A stretch of DNA of 64,000 nucleotides. Source: Candidatus Gastranaerophilales bacterium. Lineage in GTDB: Bacteria; Cyanobacteriota; Vampirovibrionia; Gastranaerophilales; Gastranaerophilaceae. Under the pieces are notes generated by a model, which saw only the letters and a list, made by a program, of their open reading frames with translations, was not told where the DNA came from and made no database searches. The translations under genes and the position numbers were made by a program. Shown here piece by piece: positions 17,654 to 27,104 of the stretch (positions are counted from its first letter, which is position 1; every line of letters begins with the position of its first letter). Location: positions 1 through 64,000 of the forward strand of contig CAJULX010000003.1 of assembly GCA_910587245.1 (NCBI GenBank), written 5' to 3'.

Positions 17654-18871
17654 ATGAAAAAGATATTATTTTTATTAACAGGTTTAATGATTATGGCTTC
17701 ATTTACAATAAATGAAGCAAAAGCAGCAGATAATGCGCAGAATTACAAATTAATCAAAACAACATTTGATTATGCACCGGTAAGAAGCGGTGCAAGCAGA
17801 AATGCGGAAAGATTTACTCATTTAAGAGAAGGTATTTCATTATATTCAAATAAAGAAACCTCTGATTTTTACAAGGTGGATTTAGGGCTCAACGAATCTT
17901 TATGGATTGAAAAAATCTATGCAAAAGAAAAAGGAACGGTTTTAAACAATAAACCTTCAAAGGTTTCAAAAATTAAATTTTATCAGGATAGAAAAAATTA
18001 TCTTGTCAAAATAAAAACGGATACAAAAACCCCTTATAAAATTTATCAAAATGATTGTTCAAAAAACGGTTCGCTAAAATTTCAGCTTTATAACATTAAT
18101 GTTGACAACAGAGATTTAAAAGTAAAATTTAAAGACGGCGGAAAATTTAATTACTCGGTTAAAACCGCCCGTGATTCATCCGAAATTTTAAGCGTTAATT
18201 TTAGAAACGATAAACCGATTTTCGGATATGATGTTGAAAATAAAAAAGGGCTGTTAAATAAAGGTTCTCTGGTTTTAAAAATTAAAAAACCCCTTAAAAT
18301 TGACAATAAAGCGCCTTTAAAAAATATAAAAATCGCACTGGATGCAGGACATGGCGGAAAAGAATGCGGAGCTGTTTCAGGCGGATTTTATGAAAAAGAT
18401 ATAAACCTGCAGATTACAAATGAATTAAATAAAACCCTTAAAGAAAGAGGCGCAAAAACAATCCTTACAAGGAAAAAGGATGTTGATACAGAGCTTTATA
18501 CAAGGGTGGACAAGGCAAGAAATAAAAATGCGGATATTTTTATAAGCATTCATCAAAATTCTCTTCCAAACCCGAAAAACTGGGCTAAAAAACATGGAAG
18601 CGGGGTTTATTATTACAATGAAAATGCAAAAAATCTTGCCTACAGCGTTCAAAAAAATCTTGTAAAAAATACAGGCTTTAGAGATGACGGCGTTTTTAAA
18701 GCTTCATTTGCCGTTGTGCGCTCATCAGACCCTGTAAGCATTCTTGTAGAGTGCGGATATATAATTCACCCTTATGAAAGAAAAAAATTAACGGATGCAA
18801 AATTTCAAAAGGTGGTAGCAAAAGCTATAGCGGACGGGGTGGAAGAATATCTGCTTAAAACCGCGCTGTAA
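17654..18871 (+). CDS. Exported N-acetylmuramoyl-L-alanine amidase (Amidase_3)
   Basis: 405 aa from ATG 17654, giving a clean signal peptide (KK, hydrophobic core, cleavage after EAKA). An SH3-like region follows (about 25-85, with APVRSGAS and WIEKIYAKE), then a beta-rich AMIN-like part, then the amidase domain. Zinc ligands and catalysts are visible: H233 in DAGHGG, E in GGFYEKD, H300 in ISIHQN and the catalytic E in VECGY. It cleaves the amide between MurNAc and the stem peptide and so separates daughter cells. Such amidases leave denuded glycan, the substrate of SpoIID-type enzymes, two of which are encoded in this window. purB follows after 23 nt. Confidence 0.9.
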   Translation: MKKILFLLTGLMIMASFTINEAKAADNAQNYKLIKTTFDYAPVRSGASRNAERFTHLREGISLYSNKETSDFYKVDLGLNESLWIEKIYAKEKGTVLNNKPSKVSKIKFYQDRKNYLVKIKTDTKTPYKIYQNDCSKNGSLKFQLYNINVDNRDLKVKFKDGGKFNYSVKTARDSSEILSVNFRNDKPIFGYDVENKKGLLNKGSLVLKIKKPLKIDNKAPLKNIKIALDAGHGGKECGAVSGGFYEKDINLQITNELNKTLKERGAKTILTRKKDVDTELYTRVDKARNKNADIFISIHQNSLPNPKNWAKKHGSGVYYYNENAKNLAYSVQKNLVKNTGFRDDGVFKASFAVVRSSDPVSILVECGYIIHPYERKKLTDAKFQKVVAKAIADGVEEYLLKTAL

Positions 18872-18894
18872 AGGTTTTATAGGAATTAACACTT

Positions 18895-20169
18895 ATGATT
18901 AAAAGATATTCAAGAAATGAAATTTCAAAAATCTGGGAACTTGAGAGTAAATTTTCTTATTATCTTAAGGTGGAACTTGCCGTGGTTGAGGCTTATTACA
19001 GGCTGGGGCAGATACCCGAAGATGCTTATAATCACATTTTAAAAACGGCAAATTTTAACGTAGAGCGGATTGATGAGATTGAAAAAACGGTAAATCACGA
19101 TGTCATAGCATTTTTGACCTGTGTTAACGAATATGTGGGAGAAAAATATTCAGGATACATCCATAAAGGTTTAACAAGCTCTGATGTTATCGATACAGCC
19201 TTTGCGCTTCAAATCAAAGATGCGGCAGATATTATTTTAAAAGATTTAGATACTATTTTAGAAACAATTAAAAAACTTGCATTCAAATACAAAGATACTA
19301 TGTGTATAGGGCGCTCGCACGGCATAGGAGCAGAGGTTATAACTTTCGGGTTTAAGCTTTTAAACTGGTATGATATGTTTGAGCGGGCAAAAAACCGTAT
19401 AGAATATTCGCTTAATGACATTTTAAGAGGACAAATTTCAGGCCCTGTGGGCACTTATTCAAATGTGGAACCTGAAATTGAAAAATTAACTTGTGAAATT
19501 TTAGGTTTAAAACCGGCTAAAATTTCAACACAGATAATTGCCCGCGATGTGCACAGCGCCTTTATTTCAGCACTTTCAATTTTAGGAAGCATTATTGAAA
19601 ATACGGCAGTTGAAATCCGTCATCTGCAAAGGTGGGAAGTGGCAGAAGTTGAAGAAGGGTTTAAAAAAGGACAAAAAGGCTCATCTGCCATGCCGCATAA
19701 GAAAAACCCGATTGCAAGCGAAAATTTATCGGGGCTCGCAAGAGTATTAAGAGCAAACAGTGTTGCCGCTTTAGAAAATATTACGCTCTGGCATGAAAGA
19801 GATATCTCGCATTCAAGCGTGGAGAGGGTGATTTTCCCTGATTCCACCATTCTTGCCGATTATATGTTAACAAGATTGAATAATACCCTTGAAAACCTTG
19901 TAATTAAGCCTGATAACATGATAAAAAATATAGGCAAATACGGCGATATAATCTTTTCTCAAAGCTGCCTTTTAAAATTAACGCAAAAAGGCATGACGCG
20001 AGAAGCGGCTTATGAAATTGTTCAGAAAGAAGCACTTGCAGCATTTAATGAAAATGGTAATTTTAAAGAGAATATGCGCCGCCATTTTACGGATAATGAA
20101 ATTAAGGAATGTTTCAACTATGAAAAATATCTTAACAATATGGATAAGATATTTAAAAGGTTTGAATAA
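18895..20169 (+). CDS. purB: Adenylosuccinate lyase
   Basis: 424 aa. It catalyses two purine steps, SAICAR to AICAR and adenylosuccinate to AMP. The fumarase/aspartase signature GSSAMPHKKNP is at about residue 262, with HKGLTSSDVIDTA (about 93) and GRSHGIGAEVITFG (about 141) supplying the catalytic serine/histidine neighbourhood. TAGGA lies upstream of the ATG. It probably shares the amidase promoter, although the pathways are unrelated. Confidence 0.96.
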   Translation: MIKRYSRNEISKIWELESKFSYYLKVELAVVEAYYRLGQIPEDAYNHILKTANFNVERIDEIEKTVNHDVIAFLTCVNEYVGEKYSGYIHKGLTSSDVIDTAFALQIKDAADIILKDLDTILETIKKLAFKYKDTMCIGRSHGIGAEVITFGFKLLNWYDMFERAKNRIEYSLNDILRGQISGPVGTYSNVEPEIEKLTCEILGLKPAKISTQIIARDVHSAFISALSILGSIIENTAVEIRHLQRWEVAEVEEGFKKGQKGSSAMPHKKNPIASENLSGLARVLRANSVAALENITLWHERDISHSSVERVIFPDSTILADYMLTRLNNTLENLVIKPDNMIKNIGKYGDIIFSQSCLLKLTQKGMTREAAYEIVQKEALAAFNENGNFKENMRRHFTDNEIKECFNYEKYLNNMDKIFKRFE

Positions 20170-20219
20170 CTCTTTTATTTTTCTTTTTTGCCGCCATTAA
20201 TGATGTTAAATAAGGTCAT

Positions 20220-21989
20220 TTATTTAAAAATCTTTTCATGGAGTCCTTTTTTGTCAATTCTTTCCGTTTCTTTTGTAAAATTATGCACCCTGCATTTTGG
20301 CGGCACCTTATTTACAATATCAACCTCTATTTCATCATGGGTAAAATACGGTATGCGGTCTTTAAATCGATATACTAAATCCCTTGCAAGAAGAACCTCT
20401 TCCTCATTTTGCCCAATCCGGCTGCCTTTAAGTTTTTCCATATAAACACCGTTTGTTCCTGCCGGCACATTCATTTTATATAAAAAACGCCTTACGCTGC
20501 CGTTTGTACCTATGTTAATATAGCTTTCCACAATTTTTCTATCAAATGTGGTATTTGGAAAAATAGGTATTGTAAAATATCTGCCCTTCTTATAAAAAAC
20601 ATCTAAAAATTTTTGCGTATCAATTATGCTGCAGCTTCCGCCAAAATCATGAGGTGTCCCCGCCCTGTAAAGGGTTATTCTTTCAGGAATTTGACAACAG
20701 GAAAGTATGGAATCCATATCTTTGACCGACGAAACATCGGTATTCCCAAGCCTTATATCTCTGTTCATATCTCCGAAAGAATTTTTAACACAGCGTAATT
20801 CTTCTTCAATGCTTAAATACCCGTTTTCTTTTAATGCCGCTGCCGTACGTTCATTTAATATTTCTCTCTGCTTAAACATTGCTTTTGCTGTTTTAGAATA
20901 ATCTTTTTCATGGGAGAATTTTGTTTTAAAATATCCGGTCAGCTTTGCCGTTGAACCGGTTTGCCAAATTTCAGGATGTTTCAATCTATATGCTTCAAAT
21001 TCCGTAAGAGGCGTGGTTAAAACCTGTTCTTTAACCTTTTCCAGATATTCAAGTACGGTAAGATTTTCTTTTGGTGTTTTTTTAATTATCTCAAGAGCAT
21101 AACTTAAAAACTCTTTTCTTTTTAATAAAACATCGCAATTAAAACTGTATTGTCCGCATAATTTTTGAAGCGTTTTATCATCAATGGATACAACTCTTTC
21201 CAGAGATTGAACAAGTTCTTTCCTTGTCATTTTTGAATACATTTTGGCAGATTGCGGATTAATCTTAGGATCAAGCATACTTGCAAGTTCATCCACAACT
21301 ATACCAAATTCTTTTTTATCCCCGAGCGCTCTAAAATTAAGCGCACCGCCAAAATCAATTCTGTAGAGCTTTTGCCCGTCTGTTTGAATATTATTTGAAA
21401 TAACAGCATCCCAGTTTTTTAGAAAAATATCCACCCCAAACCCCTTATTAACAGCGTGTTTTGGGGTATTAACGGGTGTTAATTTCGGAATAAAGCTGCT
21501 TATCAGACCCGTTTTTCCGTTTTGGTTTGTAATAAGCTCCATCGCAGGCACATCCAAGCCTGCAAGTTTATAAATCTTTGAGGCTAAAACCTCCGCATTT
21601 GCCTGTCCTTCGCTTCCGAATTTTGCGTAAAATAATTCTCCCGTATCCTTATTTTGAACCATATAAGCTTCGTTTGAGCCCATCTTAGTTCCTTCAAATA
21701 CGGTTAAAGAAACTTTTTTGCCGTTTGAAAAAGTAAAATCCCGGTCCTCAATTTTCCTCGCAGTATTTCTAAAGCGTTCAATTTGTTCTTCAATTAATTT
21801 TTTATAATCAGAAGTATCTGCTGCCTTATTTACATAAATACTGTTCTGTTTCGCGATTATATCAAGCCCGTTTAGCGTCTTTGCGCCATTAGAACCGTTT
21901 GATAAAATTTTGGGCACTTGCCTGTCTGCCGCTTTTTTACAGGGAGAAAGCTGATTGATTGCAGAGGGAATGATTTTATTAATATTCAT
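20220..21989 (-). CDS. Effector-like protein: kinase-fold-like domain plus C-terminal ADP-ribosyltransferase domain
   Basis: 589 aa, starting MNINKIIPS. Residues of about 85-225 resemble HipA/PI3K-like kinase folds: YAKF (K123), a glutamate-bearing helix NAEVLASKIYKLAG, KNWDAVISNN (192-200) as catalytic loop and RIDFGGALNFRA (DFG at 212-214). Residues of about 430-550 match the R-S-E class of ADP-ribosylating exotoxins: LYRAG (R442), FPNTTFD (479-481, in place of S-T-S), VPAGTNGVYM and NEEEVLLARD (E529-x-E531). It would transfer ADP-ribose from NAD to a protein target. There is no Sec signal peptide. The NTT for STS substitution and the kinase call are uncertain; the ART call is firmer. No adjacent immunity gene was identified. 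Confidence 0.7.
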   Translation of the reverse strand: MNINKIIPSAINQLSPCKKAADRQVPKILSNGSNGAKTLNGLDIIAKQNSIYVNKAADTSDYKKLIEEQIERFRNTARKIEDRDFTFSNGKKVSLTVFEGTKMGSNEAYMVQNKDTGELFYAKFGSEGQANAEVLASKIYKLAGLDVPAMELITNQNGKTGLISSFIPKLTPVNTPKHAVNKGFGVDIFLKNWDAVISNNIQTDGQKLYRIDFGGALNFRALGDKKEFGIVVDELASMLDPKINPQSAKMYSKMTRKELVQSLERVVSIDDKTLQKLCGQYSFNCDVLLKRKEFLSYALEIIKKTPKENLTVLEYLEKVKEQVLTTPLTEFEAYRLKHPEIWQTGSTAKLTGYFKTKFSHEKDYSKTAKAMFKQREILNERTAAALKENGYLSIEEELRCVKNSFGDMNRDIRLGNTDVSSVKDMDSILSCCQIPERITLYRAGTPHDFGGSCSIIDTQKFLDVFYKKGRYFTIPIFPNTTFDRKIVESYINIGTNGSVRRFLYKMNVPAGTNGVYMEKLKGSRIGQNEEEVLLARDLVYRFKDRIPYFTHDEIEVDIVNKVPPKCRVHNFTKETERIDKKGLHEKIFK

Positions 21990-22052
21990 AATACCAGTTT
22001 TAAAATCATATATATGAATAAAAACAATATTCCTTTAAAAAATGCCTTTCTC

Positions 22053-23810
22053 TTACATTACAGGTCTTTTGAAGCGGGATTTAATGGCATCTTCGGTTTC
22101 TTTAATGCCTCTTGTGTCTTTTGTTGCTTTAAAGAGCTTTAATTTCGCTTCGTAAAGGCTTCTTTCATCAGGATATTTTAATATACCGTCATTTAAGAAT
22201 TTAACTGCAGTTGCCGTATTTTTCTTATCGTAATAGATTGTTGAAAAATCAAGATAATCCTGTACGGTTTTCGGCCTTAAGCTTGCAATAGCGTTGATTT
22301 CCTTGCTGTATGCACCGTTATCTCCAAGGCTTCTGTATGCCTGTGCCAGATTATAAAGATACATTGCCCTGTTCGGGTCTAAATCCACAGCCCTTTTAAA
22401 CATAGAAACCGCACGTTCGGTATCAAAATTTTTATATTCAATCAACCCGAGATAATTATAAATATCGGCTTCAAGAGTAAATTCCAAATCAAGCTCCATA
22501 GCCTTTTTAAAAGCATTTTCGCTTGAACTCAAATCTTCTTCCTGGTAATAAATTTTACCAAGTTCAAAATAATAATTCGGGTTTTCGGTCTGTTTTATTG
22601 CATCGAGCAGATATCCTTTTGCTTCCAAAAAATTAGCATTTGCAACACAGATTTTTGCAAGGTAATAAAGCATATCAGGATTTTTATTGCCGTTTTTAAT
22701 TGCAACGGAAGCCCTTCTCAATACTTTTATACCGTCTGATAAATTTCCTTCTTCAACATAGCTTGTACCAAGCCCCATTAAAGCTTCATAGAAATTTCCG
22801 TCAATTAAAATTGCATTTTTAAAATATTTATTTGCAATATCAAACTGTTTGTTTTCAAGATAATAATTACCCAGTTCAAGATAAGCATATTTGCTGTTGG
22901 GGTTAACTTTTAGCGCCTCTTTTAAATATTTTTCTCTTTGTTTATTTGTATTTTTCTTATACAAAGTGCCTTTCAGCGCTTCAAGCTTAGCCAAATTAAT
23001 ATATGTTAAATTGAAATTAGCATCCGCTCTTTTTGCTCTATTTAAAGCTTTTTTTGCCTCTTCAACATTGTTCAATTTCATATAACAAAGGGCAAGATTA
23101 TTGTATGCAACGGCACTTTTCGGATTTAATTCAAGTGCTTTGTTAAAATATGTTATTGCATTGTTACAATCAGCTGAATAATAGTATTCTAAGCCTTTTG
23201 TATTGTAATAATCAAAATCATATTTGGGGAGTGATACAATATTTAAATTTTTCGCCCAGATTGACTGCAGCAATGAATTATCAAGCATTAAGGCTTTATT
23301 AAAATACACTTTTGCCTGTTTGGCGTTATTTTGATTGTAATAAATTTTAGTTTTCAATAAAAGCGCATTTGTATTATTGGGATTTACATTTAAAATCAAA
23401 TCCGCATATTGAAGCGCTTTAACGTAATTTTTAGAATCAAAATACATATTTGCCATATCAAGATAATCATCTTCCGTTGAATTATCTACGGAATATTTTG
23501 GCGCAACGCTTATCTTTTCAATATTTTTGCTTAATTCGTAAGATTTTTGCAAATGTTCTGCCGATTGCTGTATTTTATTTAAATTTTTATAGCAAACCCC
23601 TAAATAATAATGTGCATCAGAATCATTCGGATTGCTTTTAATATATCCTTCAAAAAATTTTGCCGCTTCATCATATTTTTGCATATTTATAAGGTTTATA
23701 CCGGATTCAAGGCTCCAGATAAGGCTTGCATCCGCTTTATTTGAAATACCTGAATACATTATTAAAAGTGTTAGAAAAACTATTGCGATTTTTTTTCTTA
23801 TCTTTTTCAT
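22053..23810 (-). CDS. Exported TPR-repeat protein
   Basis: 585 aa. An N-terminal signal segment (KKIRKK, hydrophobic core, ending near KADA) is followed by about a dozen tetratricopeptide repeats, for example YYLGVCYKNLNKIQQSAEHLQKSYEL, AYNNLALCYMKLNNVEEAKKAL and YNLAQAYRSLGD. Every repeat keeps the A-Y-N-L-G/A and P pattern. TPR arrays assemble protein complexes, here probably in or beyond the inner membrane. The ATG overlaps the tmk stop (ATGA), so it is translated with tmk. It shows no enzymatic motif. Confidence 0.88.
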   Translation of the reverse strand: MKKIRKKIAIVFLTLLIMYSGISNKADASLIWSLESGINLINMQKYDEAAKFFEGYIKSNPNDSDAHYYLGVCYKNLNKIQQSAEHLQKSYELSKNIEKISVAPKYSVDNSTEDDYLDMANMYFDSKNYVKALQYADLILNVNPNNTNALLLKTKIYYNQNNAKQAKVYFNKALMLDNSLLQSIWAKNLNIVSLPKYDFDYYNTKGLEYYYSADCNNAITYFNKALELNPKSAVAYNNLALCYMKLNNVEEAKKALNRAKRADANFNLTYINLAKLEALKGTLYKKNTNKQREKYLKEALKVNPNSKYAYLELGNYYLENKQFDIANKYFKNAILIDGNFYEALMGLGTSYVEEGNLSDGIKVLRRASVAIKNGNKNPDMLYYLAKICVANANFLEAKGYLLDAIKQTENPNYYFELGKIYYQEEDLSSSENAFKKAMELDLEFTLEADIYNYLGLIEYKNFDTERAVSMFKRAVDLDPNRAMYLYNLAQAYRSLGDNGAYSKEINAIASLRPKTVQDYLDFSTIYYDKKNTATAVKFLNDGILKYPDERSLYEAKLKLFKATKDTRGIKETEDAIKSRFKRPVM

Positions 23811-24442
23811 ACGTTTAAAATTTCTTCAACCACTTTTAAAGTGTCTTGAAAAACCCTCTCTATGCTTTGATTTGCGTTAACTATTTTTACTCTTTCAGGT
23901 TCATTTTCTGCTATATCAAGATAACCTTTTCTTAATTTTCTGTGAAATTCCATGCCTTCAGCCTCAAGCCTGTCTTTTTCCCCTTGAAGCCTTTTTTGGG
24001 CAACCTCGGTTTCAACATCAAAAACAATTGTTAAATCAGGAACAAGCCCCTGTGTTGCAATTTTATTTAAATGTTTAATTTCATCAAGATTTTGCTCCCT
24101 GCCATAACCCTGATAAGCAAGAGTAGAATCTGTGTGTCTGTCACAGAGAACAACTTTACCTTCTTCAAGCGCAGGTTTTATTTTATATTCAATATGCTGG
24201 GCACGGTCAGCCAGATATAAAAAAGTTTCGGCAACGTTTGAAACAGGGGCTTCATAATGAAGCAAAATTTTCCTTAAATGCACCCCTAAATCAGAACCGC
24301 CCGGTTCGCGGGTTAAGATATTGCCAATATTTTTTTTATCAAGATATTCTTTTAAAAGCTCAATCTGCGTTGTTTTGCCGCAGCCGTCCGCTCCTTCAAA
24401 AGTTATAAATAACCCTCTTTTTGCTGTTTTCCCCGTTTCCAT
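23807..24442 (-). CDS. tmk: Thymidylate kinase
   Basis: 211 aa. It phosphorylates dTMP to dTDP. P-loop FEGADGCGKTT, TREPGG, the DRHTDSTLAYQGYGR motif and the LID region near EKDRLEAEG are present. The order DRH then AYQG is typical. TATAAT-like sequence lies in the upstream gap; GCGGA is the only ribosome-site candidate. Confidence 0.96.
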   Translation of the reverse strand: METGKTAKRGLFITFEGADGCGKTTQIELLKEYLDKKNIGNILTREPGGSDLGVHLRKILLHYEAPVSNVAETFLYLADRAQHIEYKIKPALEEGKVVLCDRHTDSTLAYQGYGREQNLDEIKHLNKIATQGLVPDLTIVFDVETEVAQKRLQGEKDRLEAEGMEFHRKLRKGYLDIAENEPERVKIVNANQSIERVFQDTLKVVEEILNV

Positions 24443-24616
24443 AATCCGCTGTTCTCAATTGTTTTCAAATCTTTTATTATAATATTACAACTTTTGTAAA
24501 AATAAAAGATAAACTTGTAGTTTTTTAAAAAATTTAATCTATAATGTTGTTACGGGGTAAGAAATTATCCTTATAAAACCCACATTTTTCGCTTTAAGGC
24601 GGTAGGATTTGAAGAA

Positions 24617-25273
24617 TTGGAAAATTTTGAAGTGAAGCAAGAAAATATTAATCAAATGGAAGAAATAATTACGGCGGGGCAACTTTTAAGAATATTAAAT
24701 TCAAACCCTAAAGAAGTTTCCACGCTTTGCCAGAAGGCATGCTTAAAACCCAAAAAAGACGGTTTTGGAAATATTTATTTTTCTAAAGATGATATTGATG
24801 TGTTAAAAAAGGTTAAAGAACTTTATAAACACACAAAAGAGCTTCAGGAAGAAAAGAAACGTGCAGTAGAAGAAGCAGTAAGAAAAATGAATACGGAAAA
24901 AGAATATATAAACAGTGCAAAAGAAAATAATTTTCTGCAGAGAGTAAAACAGAGAGTTCAAAAACAGGAACTATCAATTGAAGATGTGGATAAATTATCG
25001 CTTCCCGCTCATAAAAACGAATTTTCAAGAGCGGTTGAAGCACTTGAAAATAATATTGTGGATAGAATATCAAGCGTTTTAAATGAAAAAATGGACGGGC
25101 TTGATGAAATTGTGGTTGAATTAATCAGAACAAAAACCGAAAATGAAACCTTAAGACAAAAATTAAATGAATTAAATAAAGAAAATTTCAGCTTAAAAAG
25201 TGAAAATTCAAGCTTTAAATCTGTAGGTTTAGGGTTTTACGTTAAGAAAAATTCTGATGATTTTATGATGTAA
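24617..25273 (+). CDS. MerR-like winged-helix protein with coiled coils
   Basis: 218 aa from TTG 24617, with AGGA 10 nt upstream; an in-frame ATG at 24656 is the fallback start. Residues of about 14-70 read like a MerR HTH: TAGQLLRILNSNPKEVSTLCQKA, then GNIYFSKDDIDVLKKVKELYK. Two long coiled coils follow (about 70-115 and 165-200). No effector domain is seen. The gene is 42 nt upstream of a histidine kinase and probably co-transcribed, so it may be a regulator or scaffold in that pathway. TATAAT at 24540-24545 would give a leader of about 65 nt. Confidence 0.65.
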   Translation: MENFEVKQENINQMEEIITAGQLLRILNSNPKEVSTLCQKACLKPKKDGFGNIYFSKDDIDVLKKVKELYKHTKELQEEKKRAVEEAVRKMNTEKEYINSAKENNFLQRVKQRVQKQELSIEDVDKLSLPAHKNEFSRAVEALENNIVDRISSVLNEKMDGLDEIVVELIRTKTENETLRQKLNELNKENFSLKSENSSFKSVGLGFYVKKNSDDFMM

Positions 25274-25315
25274 AAAGCTTGAAAACTGCCTTTTCATAAG
25301 GCTTTACGGGGAAAG

Positions 25316-27082
25316 ATGAGCAAAGTTTTAAGAAGTTTTTACCACAATTTAAAAGAACCTATTATTATTTGCGATTTTTCTTCCAAGGATTCTTCATCCG
25401 GTAATAAGCTGGAAAATTTGGACGGGGTCTATTTTAATAAAGCCTTTAAAAAGGTTTTTTCGGATGTAATTTCAGAAAGTGATGTAAAATCTTTAAAAAA
25501 GCTTGATAATAAATTTTATTTTGAACACTATCTTTTAGAAAGCGAAAATATAAAAACAAATTCCCCCTTAAAAGATGCGCTCGAACAAAAGCGAAACTAC
25601 AGCCTTTACGGGATGTATCAAAAAAATGAAAGAGAATTTTTGTATTTTTTAATTCAGGCTTTTTCTTTAAAAAAATACCGCATTGTTTATTTTTATGATG
25701 TTACAAGGGAAATTCTGACAGAAAGGCTTACAAAGGAAAATGAACAGTTGAAAATTCAAAACCGCGAATTTTTAAACACAAATTCCAAAGCACAAAATCA
25801 AGCGGTAAAGCTTGCTCTTTTAAACAGAATTTCAACAAGCATTTCAAAAACTATAGATTTAAACGATTTAATAAATACGGCGCTGAAAGAATTATCCATA
25901 ATTTTCGGTGCGAAAAAAGCCTGCTTTGCAAGAAAAAAAGCGGATGAAGAAGCCTTTATAACAGAATATACGTATCCTGCCGCTTCAGGGACGGAATTTT
26001 CAGGCGGCGGAGAAATTTTAAAATACGATAAACAGACAACGGATGAAATTTTTGATAATAAAATTTCGGTTAAAATATGCCTTAAAGAAAGCGAAAATTC
26101 AACAGAACCCTTAAAAACTCCTTTAAACAGGATTATCATCCCCATCATGAGGAATGAAAATTTAATTGCGGTGCTCATCATCTTTACAACGAAAAAAAAT
26201 ATTGAAGAAATTGAAAAAGAGCTTTTGCTCGGGGTTTCAATGCAGATTTCAAGCGCAATAACGCAGGCCATGCTCTTTCAGGAAGTTTCAAACAAAAAGC
26301 AAGAAGTTGAAAATGCGCTCACAGAGCTCAAAGAAACCCAGCTTCAATTAATAAATTCGGAAAAAATGGCATCTTTGGGGCAGTTAATAGCATCCGTTGC
26401 CCATGAAATAAATACGCCTTTAGCAAGCATTTGCGCCAATAATGAAATTTTAAAACGCTTCTTTAATGCAGATACACCGTTTGATAATGATACGCTTGAA
26501 ATTTTAAGGGATACAAATTCAATAGATTCTGTTGCAATAAAAAGAATTTCAAACCTTGTGCAGTCATTAAAAAGATTTGTGCGGCTTGATGAAGAAACCT
26601 TACAGGCGGCAAATATCAACGATGAATTGGATTTAACTTTAAATCTTTTACGCCATAAATTGAAAAAAGATATAAATTTAATTAAAAACTACGGAAAGCT
26701 GCAGCCTGTAAACTGTTACCCCAATATGCTCAATCAGGTGTTTTTAAACATTTTAATGAATGCAATTCAAAGTATTGAAAAAGAAGCGGAAGGCAAAACA
26801 GGCTATACGGGCGAAATTTCAATATCAACCGAAATAAAAAACGGTATGCTTTTTGTAAAAATTAAAGATAACGGCAGCGGGATAAAAGAGGAAGATAAAA
26901 AGAAAATTTTCCATGCCGGCTTTACAACAAAAAAAGTAGGTGAGGGTACAGGCTTAGGGCTTGCCATATGCAAAAAAATAATTGAAAAGCATAAGGGTGA
27001 AATTTCATTTGAAAGCAATGCCGTTAAAAAAGATGGAACAACGGCAAAATCAACGGAATTTACAATTCAAATCCCCGTGTAG
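25316..27082 (+). CDS. Soluble sensor histidine kinase (PAS-like, GAF, HisKA, HATPase_c)
   Basis: 588 aa, no membrane segment. An N-terminal PAS-like region (about 1-135) and a short coiled coil precede a GAF domain (about 165-315: LNRISTSISKTIDLNDLINTA onward). A second coiled coil leads to the H-box SVAHEINTP with H363, then the N-box NILMNAIQS, G1 DNGSGIKEED, F-box FTTKK and G2 GEGTGLGLAICK. It should autophosphorylate and signal from a cytoplasmic ligand. No response regulator is encoded nearby; the upstream HTH protein lacks a receiver domain. GGGGAAAG precedes the ATG. Confidence 0.92.
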   Translation: MSKVLRSFYHNLKEPIIICDFSSKDSSSGNKLENLDGVYFNKAFKKVFSDVISESDVKSLKKLDNKFYFEHYLLESENIKTNSPLKDALEQKRNYSLYGMYQKNEREFLYFLIQAFSLKKYRIVYFYDVTREILTERLTKENEQLKIQNREFLNTNSKAQNQAVKLALLNRISTSISKTIDLNDLINTALKELSIIFGAKKACFARKKADEEAFITEYTYPAASGTEFSGGGEILKYDKQTTDEIFDNKISVKICLKESENSTEPLKTPLNRIIIPIMRNENLIAVLIIFTTKKNIEEIEKELLLGVSMQISSAITQAMLFQEVSNKKQEVENALTELKETQLQLINSEKMASLGQLIASVAHEINTPLASICANNEILKRFFNADTPFDNDTLEILRDTNSIDSVAIKRISNLVQSLKRFVRLDEETLQAANINDELDLTLNLLRHKLKKDINLIKNYGKLQPVNCYPNMLNQVFLNILMNAIQSIEKEAEGKTGYTGEISISTEIKNGMLFVKIKDNGSGIKEEDKKKIFHAGFTTKKVGEGTGLGLAICKKIIEKHKGEISFESNAVKKDGTTAKSTEFTIQIPV

Positions 27083-27104
27083 CCTAAAACAATTTAACGG
27101 GAAC

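Noticed and set aside
20220..24442. ART protein and neighbours as a toxin-antitoxin or polymorphic toxin locus
   Set aside because: No small immunity gene is adjacent and both neighbours are housekeeping genes; an effector reading is kept only as a hypothesis.
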